Positions 62,076 to 64,000 of a DNA stretch of 64,000 nucleotides are shown one piece after another; position 1 is the stretch's first letter; each line of letters opens with the position of its first letter. A program made the translations under genes and the position numbers. The stretch comes from Stenomitos frigidus_A. Its GTDB lineage: Bacteria > Cyanobacteriota > Cyanobacteriia > Leptolyngbyales > Leptolyngbyaceae. The notes under the pieces are model-generated. The model saw only the letters and a list, made by a program, of their open reading frames with translations, did not search any database and had not been told where the DNA came from. The DNA is taken from contig NZ_CAWNSW010000092.1 of the NCBI RefSeq assembly GCF_963877135.1, positions 62,001-126,000 of the forward strand. Reading direction: 5' to 3'.

Positions 62076-62262
62076 GCGTGCGTGCGGTGTGCAGGTGCGG
62101 CGAGGAGGGTTTGCAGGTGGCTGGCGAGGAGGAGAGAAACCGGGTTTCTAAGCCTGGTCTGGAGGCTCAACGGCATTGCTTCGTAGAGAAACCCGGTTCT
62201 GACCCCACTAATGCTACAGGCTACCGAGAGAGGAACCGCCATAGTTTTTGGAGCCGATTTTC
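62076..62262. other. Gene-free stretch between array B and the TPR gene
   Basis: 187 bp including facing copies of GAGAAACCGGGTTTCT-type sequence (AAACCGGGTTTCTAAGCC near 62140 and GTAGAGAAACCCGGTTCTG near 62183). AAACCGGGTTTCT is itself a palindrome, and a match occurs at about 59930-59942, after the creatininase-family gene. No gene is supported. Confidence 0.5.
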
Positions 62263-64000
62263 TTAGTTGCTGTTCTCAGATGCAAGTTTCGATCGCAACC
62301 CTTCAAGGTTTTCACGCCGACTAAGCGTTTTAGGGTGGTTCTCACCCAGTAGCCGATTACCCATTTCCAGCGCCTGTACATATAGCGGTTCGGCTTCGCT
62401 GTAGCGTCCCTGTGACTCATAGAGATATGCCAGGTTGTTAAGGCGTGTTGCCACTTTGGGATGGTCTTCTCCCAGCAGCCGTTTGTCCATTTCCAGCGCC
62501 TGCAGGCAAAGCGGTTCGGCTTCGCTGTAGCGTCCCTGTGACTCATAGAGATATGCCAGGTTGTTGAGACTGGTTGCCACATCGGGATGGTCTTCTCCCA
62601 GCAGCCGTTTACTCATCTCCAGCGCCTGCAGGCAAAGCGGTTCGGCTTCGCTGTAGCGTCCCTGCGATGCGTAGAGATTTGCCAGGTTGTTAAGGCGTGT
62701 TGCCACTTTGGGATGGTCTTCTCCCAGCAGCCGTTTGTCCATTTCCAGCGCTTGCAGGTAGAGCGGTTCAGCTTCGCTGTAGCGTCCCTGCGATTCGTAG
62801 AGGGATGCCAGGTTGTTAAGGCGTGTTGCCACATCGGGATGGTCGTCACCCAGCAGCCATTTGCTCATTTCCAGCGCCTGCACGTACAGCGGTTCGGCTT
62901 CGCTATAGCGTCCCTGCGAGTCGTAGAGAGATGCCAGGTTGTTGAGGTCGGTTGCCACAGCAGGATGGTCTTCTCCCAGCAAACGTTTGTTCATTTCCAG
63001 CGCTTGCAGGTACAGCGGTTCGGCTTCGCTATAGCGTCCCTGCGATTCGTAGAGTAATGCCAGGTTGTTGAGACTGATTGCCACATCGGGGTGGTCTTCA
63101 CCCAGCAGTCGTTTCCTCATGTCTAACGTTCGTAAGTAGAGCGCTTCGGCTTTGCTGTAGTTGCCCTGATCCTTGTAGAGTAGACCGAGCCAACCCAGGC
63201 TATCTGCCAGGTCTATCTCCTGTCCCAGTTCGGTTTGTAAGTCTGCGGCTTTTTGGAAGTAGCCGATCGCTTCTCCCATCTCCTGCTGATAGTCGATCGC
63301 CTCTCCTCGTTGCAGCCTGCCTGCATAGATTTGTCCCATCTGGCTATACAGGTTTGCCAGCAGGGGGTCTTTAGGCTGGTTTGCCTCCGTTTGGGCAATC
63401 AGCGCTTTCAGATCTTCCAGGGGCAGCAGGTGATCGTCGTCTGCCGATAAGTTCAAGTCGTCGAGGACGGGACGGATTGCCTCAATCTGGCTGCTTCGCA
63501 CCGCACCCGATTTCCGCGAGGTGAAGCGAAACACGCCTTTGCGCCAGCTCCAGAAGTCGGGGGCATGGCGTGCCAACTGTCCCAAAAGCTGGTGCGTCAC
63601 CCAGAGGACGATGGGGAAGTGAAAGTCGCGCAATGCCTCCCGCGTCCACTGGAGGTAGCCGAAGAAAATCTCTTGCTCGGAGCGTTCCTCGCCCAGCTTG
63701 AGGAAGAAAAGCTGCTCGGTTCCGGTGATGGTGACAACCGCTCTACCGCCATTGCGGAGATACTCGTCGTCCTGGACTTTCGCTCGGATGGTCTGGGTGA
63801 GGCTGGGTTCGACACGCTGAATCGGTAAGCGATAGTTGCGGATGTCAGGGGCGAGTTCGGCTTCGTAGCGGCTGATGATGTCGTCCCGCAGGCGGCTGTC
63901 ATCGCAGACGGCAAGCAGCAGGCTCAAGGTGCCTTCGCCAGCTTCAATGCTGACGATCAACTCGTCGTAAGCCTCTTCGTTTTGCTCGTCGGGGTCTACC
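62263..64000 (-). CDS. TPR (kinesin-light-chain-like) repeat protein, partial at its 5' end
   Basis: The frame is open from the right window edge, with no stop upstream of the TTG at 63960, so the true start lies outside. About 579 codons are visible. The N-terminal region (to about residue 195) has strand-helix blocks such as RAVVTITGTEQLFFLKLGEE and REALRDFHFPIVLWVTHQLLGQLARHAPDFWSWRKGVFRF, seen in other large cyanobacterial TPR proteins. The C-terminal region has seven TPR units of 42 residues (LNNLASLYESQGRYSEAEPLYLQALEM...LLGEDHPDVAT), nearly identical at DNA level. It is probably a protein-interaction scaffold. Confidence 0.88.
   Translation of the reverse strand, partial: VDPDEQNEEAYDELIVSIEAGEGTLSLLLAVCDDSRLRDDIISRYEAELAPDIRNYRLPIQRVEPSLTQTIRAKVQDDEYLRNGGRAVVTITGTEQLFFLKLGEERSEQEIFFGYLQWTREALRDFHFPIVLWVTHQLLGQLARHAPDFWSWRKGVFRFTSRKSGAVRSSQIEAIRPVLDDLNLSADDDHLLPLEDLKALIAQTEANQPKDPLLANLYSQMGQIYAGRLQRGEAIDYQQEMGEAIGYFQKAADLQTELGQEIDLADSLGWLGLLYKDQGNYSKAEALYLRTLDMRKRLLGEDHPDVAISLNNLALLYESQGRYSEAEPLYLQALEMNKRLLGEDHPAVATDLNNLASLYDSQGRYSEAEPLYVQALEMSKWLLGDDHPDVATRLNNLASLYESQGRYSEAEPLYLQALEMDKRLLGEDHPKVATRLNNLANLYASQGRYSEAEPLCLQALEMSKRLLGEDHPDVATSLNNLAYLYESQGRYSEAEPLCLQALEMDKRLLGEDHPKVATRLNNLAYLYESQGRYSEAEPLYVQALEMGNRLLGENHPKTLSRRENLEGLRSKLASENSN

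Noticed and set aside
62587..63057. Long plus-strand ORFs within the TPR gene
   Set aside because: They are antisense shadows produced by the 126-bp repeat units.

Overview
The window is chromosomal DNA of an oxygenic cyanobacterium. It carries photosystem genes (psaE, psbY), a one-helix high-light-inducible protein, a Ycf51-type protein, the cruF/cruG carotenoid pair and a DUF2997 protein. GCGATCGC (HIP1-like) palindromes are frequent throughout, and heptanucleotide tandem repeats occur between and inside genes. Both features point to a filamentous cyanobacterium. The genus cannot be fixed from sequence alone.

Layout. 1-3013: polyamine-type ABC transporter on the minus strand (ATPase, Tat lipoprotein binding protein, permease cut by the window edge). 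3464-9530: PBP2, a CHAT-FHA protease-like protein, a hypothetical protein, an Mrr-type nuclease and a four-base-overlapping DUF6888/DUF6887 pair. 9666-18243: FHA-PrsW intramembrane protease, peptide deformylase, MscL, fasciclin protein, an orphan ABC ATPase, an endonuclease/exonuclease/phosphatase gene broken by a frameshift, a TerB-like acidic protein and a GTPase. 18437-26407: DUF937-like protein, MTHFR, TrpS, NfeD-like protein, a PAS-LuxR regulator and a response regulator/CHASE2 kinase pair. 26537-35517: TPR, MutM, PsaE, CruG, CruF, tRNA-Pro, an aminotransferase/dehydrogenase pair, Ycf51-like, TPR and SufA. 35843-45507: DUF6930-like, TPR, ABC ATPase, RsmG, GT25, DEAD-box helicase, pentapeptide protein and a membrane protein. 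45533-48123: divergent Hsp70, membrane-tethered GrpE-like partner and DUF2997 protein. 48338-55346: heme peroxidase, Hli protein, a membrane protein, SerA, PrmA and an SLH protein. 55347-64000: accessory stretch with a NACHT NTPase and a TPR protein cut by the window edge. Tandem arrays of 21-bp units lie near both; housekeeping genes between them are an RNase III domain protein, a creatininase-family protein, a gamma carbonic anhydrase and psbY.

Most notable observations. (1) Two loci hold phase-perfect arrays of 21-bp units, many with inverted CTCG/CGAG or GAGT/ACTC ends. One lies just upstream of the NACHT gene and the other just past the stop of the TPR gene. (2) A ~105-130 bp MITE-like element has two copies with matching inverted ends and 5-bp target duplications. 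One copy sits exactly at the start codon of the GrpE-like gene and appears to have split a DUF2997-GrpE-Hsp70 operon that previously had a 4-nt gap. (3) Heptanucleotide repeats have been absorbed in frame into conserved enzymes (MutM, RsmG) and into C-terminal tails. (4) Two unrelated protease-type proteins carrying FHA domains lie within 6 kb. (5) Genes of 57, 55 and 39 codons (DUF6888, a membrane protein, PsbY) are easily missed by length-filtered gene finding. No CRISPR array, rRNA operon, prophage or intact transposase was seen.
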